A stretch of DNA of 64,000 nucleotides from Gnetum montanum (Eukaryota; Streptophyta; Gnetopsida; Gnetales; Gnetaceae), in the NCBI GenBank assembly GCA_015680685.1, contig MNCI01021391.1, positions 277,734 through 341,733 of the forward strand. The letters are read 5' to 3'. Positions 52,601 through 55,600 of this stretch are shown in pieces. Each line of letters opens with the position of its first letter. Position 1 is the first letter of the stretch. Below the pieces are notes generated by a model. The model worked only from the letters and a program-made list of their open reading frames with translations. It was not told the DNA's origin and did not search any database. The translations under genes and the position numbers were made by a program.

Positions 52601-55600
52601 TGTTTCTGTGTGTTGGTTACACAAAGGGCAATTGGGAGTGATTGGCAGGCCACGCGTCTATAGCAAGGCCCGGATTAGTCGGTTGTTAGATGTTCAAGGG
52701 CAGTGGGCTTTTCAACAAGTTTTCCGTTTTCTCTAAGTTTGGTCTATTGTACTTCCAAATCTACATAAAGCAAAATAATTTTTTATATTTTTTATTTTTT
52801 GTTTTTGAGTTTTTGGTTGGGACAGGTTTTCTGCGTTTTCAGTGAGAATGAGGGACGAAGGAAAGAGGGGCCTGCTGAGCAGGGGCAGATCTCTGGGTTT
52901 TCCCAAGGCTAGGCAGATCCAAAAAACTCTTCACAATATAAAGAGTCTAAAGTTATATTTTCAGATAAATGTTCGGCCAACAGCATGAATAAATTCTATT
53001 ACAAGATTTTGGTTTACATAATGTATTCATTTAGCAGCCAAAAAAAATTACAACCCCAAACAAACATACAAATATTTCATGGGAAAGCTCCAAACAGTTG
53101 AAAATCTGCTTAGCAGTCATAACATACTCAGGAGCTGCATATCCATAAGCACCGATTACTCATTTGAAAACATGAGTTTGGTCACCTTTTGGTCCATCTT
53201 TTCCAAGCCCAAAATCAGACAACTGTGCAGTGAAATCCTGCAAGATACAAGATTAGAATAATTTAGCTAGCAATCTTTCAAAACAAATAAATTAAAATAA
53301 AATCCACATAGCAATCAACTTTTAACTCTAGCATAGCAGTGAAAATGATTCAGATCAGTTTTAACCACTAGCAAAGGTGTTCTATATATGATACTTACCA
53401 TGTCCAACAAAATGTTAGTTGTTTTGAAGTCACATGTAGGAAAGCATGCCCTTTAGCTGCTCCAAGGACAATCTTCATTCTAGCTGACCAAGGTATGGGA
53501 ACGCAATAGCAAATCATCAAATATCCTTAGGATCATTCAATAAAGTGCATGCTTATGTACAAAATGGCTTTAAAATTGAAAAAAGCCATATAGTTTATTG
53601 AAGCCATATCTTTCTTTAAAATGGAAAAGTTGAGTTTCTAAACTTCCACAAGGCATATACTTATAAACAAGGAGCGTATGTGCACCTTCATTGCGATAGC
53701 CTATGAGTTTCACCAAGCGTGGATGACTTAGTTGTCCCAGAAAAACAACTTCATCCTGGATGGCACAAATCAACAGTTTAATTAAGTTCATTTTCAAATT
53801 CCAAAATCACATACTTTGAATGCTGAAAATTTAAATATTCCAACCCCCAAAATGTTATCAATGAAAATTACAAGCCTTTCTTTATGTCCTTGAAGGCCCT
53901 TAGAATTAAGAACTTTGACAGCCACTGGCATAGATTTTAAATTTTCTCTAACATGCTCATCTAAATGACCCTTGTAGACAATCCCAAAACCTCCTTCTCC
54001 AATAACTTGATCATGTCAGAAATTTTTTGTACACTGACTTAGTTCACTATATGTGAATACAAGAGCAGTGCTATTTGAATTCTGGCTCAGAAGATTTACA
54101 TCCCTGATAAAAGCATCCCCGTTGCTGAATTCTGAAGTAATACTAGAACAAGTTGAGCTTTGCTTTGTACGTGTCTAAGATGCAATTTGAATTATTTTAC
54201 ATTCACCTATATCAAAAATGTAAGTGATTCAGCTCCATCTAGAAGTATTTATTTTAAAATTTTACTGGATACTACAATACATGCTATTTTCATTTTTAAG
54301 GAAAGATAAAAACCCAGGCTAACAAAAATTAGATAGAAAAGATGCAATATCAATCATTCTATCTGAAACACCAAAACAATGAAAATTTGGCAACGACATT
54401 AGAACATAAAAAACAAAATGGATTTCTCACAACTGAACACAACATGCAAAGATTTTGGAAATTGAAAATGGAAACTTTTATTACGGCCAAAGATTTTGAT
54501 AGAAATTTTGACAGTTAGTTGTTTACCTAAGCTAGCCTGAACGTACATTGTTCCTATTTCTCCATGTATGCCATATGTATGAAACTACAACCTTATGGTT
54601 ATAGGCAGAGTGCTCCATGGAAGCAGACAGCTGGTACACAGCATAGGATTTGGTCTTTATATTAACATGAGATTTGGATGGGAAGGCCCAAACAGATGGG
54701 ACAAGTTCTGGAAGGTGATTACAATAGCTACATTCAGTTCTTGAATGGAGCCCAAAATAAGAAAAACTAACAAAAATTCCACCTCTACGGCAAATCTAAT
54801 ATCCCGGCATAATACAAAATCTCATTCTATAATGCATCAAAGTATTTGTTGTAAATATAAAGCACAATCGAAACTCGTCTGCGATGTTGTTCCAGAAAAG
54901 CCATAAACTATGACCGTGCGATTTTAGGGTTTACTTAGTAAACAAAGACACTGAAATATTAATAATTGCTAATGTGTTTTAGGTAATTTGAAGAATTTAT
55001 CTGGATGTAACTGCAGATTTATTGTCCTTCGTACAATTTTTTTTCCAACAAGTACGAAGCTCATCTCATGGACATGAACTCAGTTCAGTGGCACCCTCAT
55101 AAATTTGCTTATATTTGAATTTAGTATAACATATTTTCTCTCCTTAATGATTTAGGTGTCTTTTTTTAATTGCTATTTGTAGGATAATCAATGCTTCTGC
55201 AAGTGATGATAGACTAGTCAAACTTTAGAATTTTGGTAATATTCCGAGACACGTATACGAAGCACTATCACTACATGCACAAAATATTCGACTGGTTTTT
55301 ATTGAGCTTAACATAAGAACAAGGGTATGTTCTGTATTTGAATATACATATAAATGTTGACCATACAAATAGTGAAATACAAAACTGATTGCAGTATTGA
55401 GAAATATGAAGTTCTGATCTCGTTTATATATTGAAATAGTTGTATTGTAGTTTGGTAATCAATACAATCATGTTATAATGTTAGTTGCTAACTTCATTGA
55501 GGTACAATGTGACAAGCTAATTAATTTTACTCTGTATCTATGATAACCAGAAAATTTTAAACAAGAGTTGATATGATATAATTCAATAATTCTACCAAAA

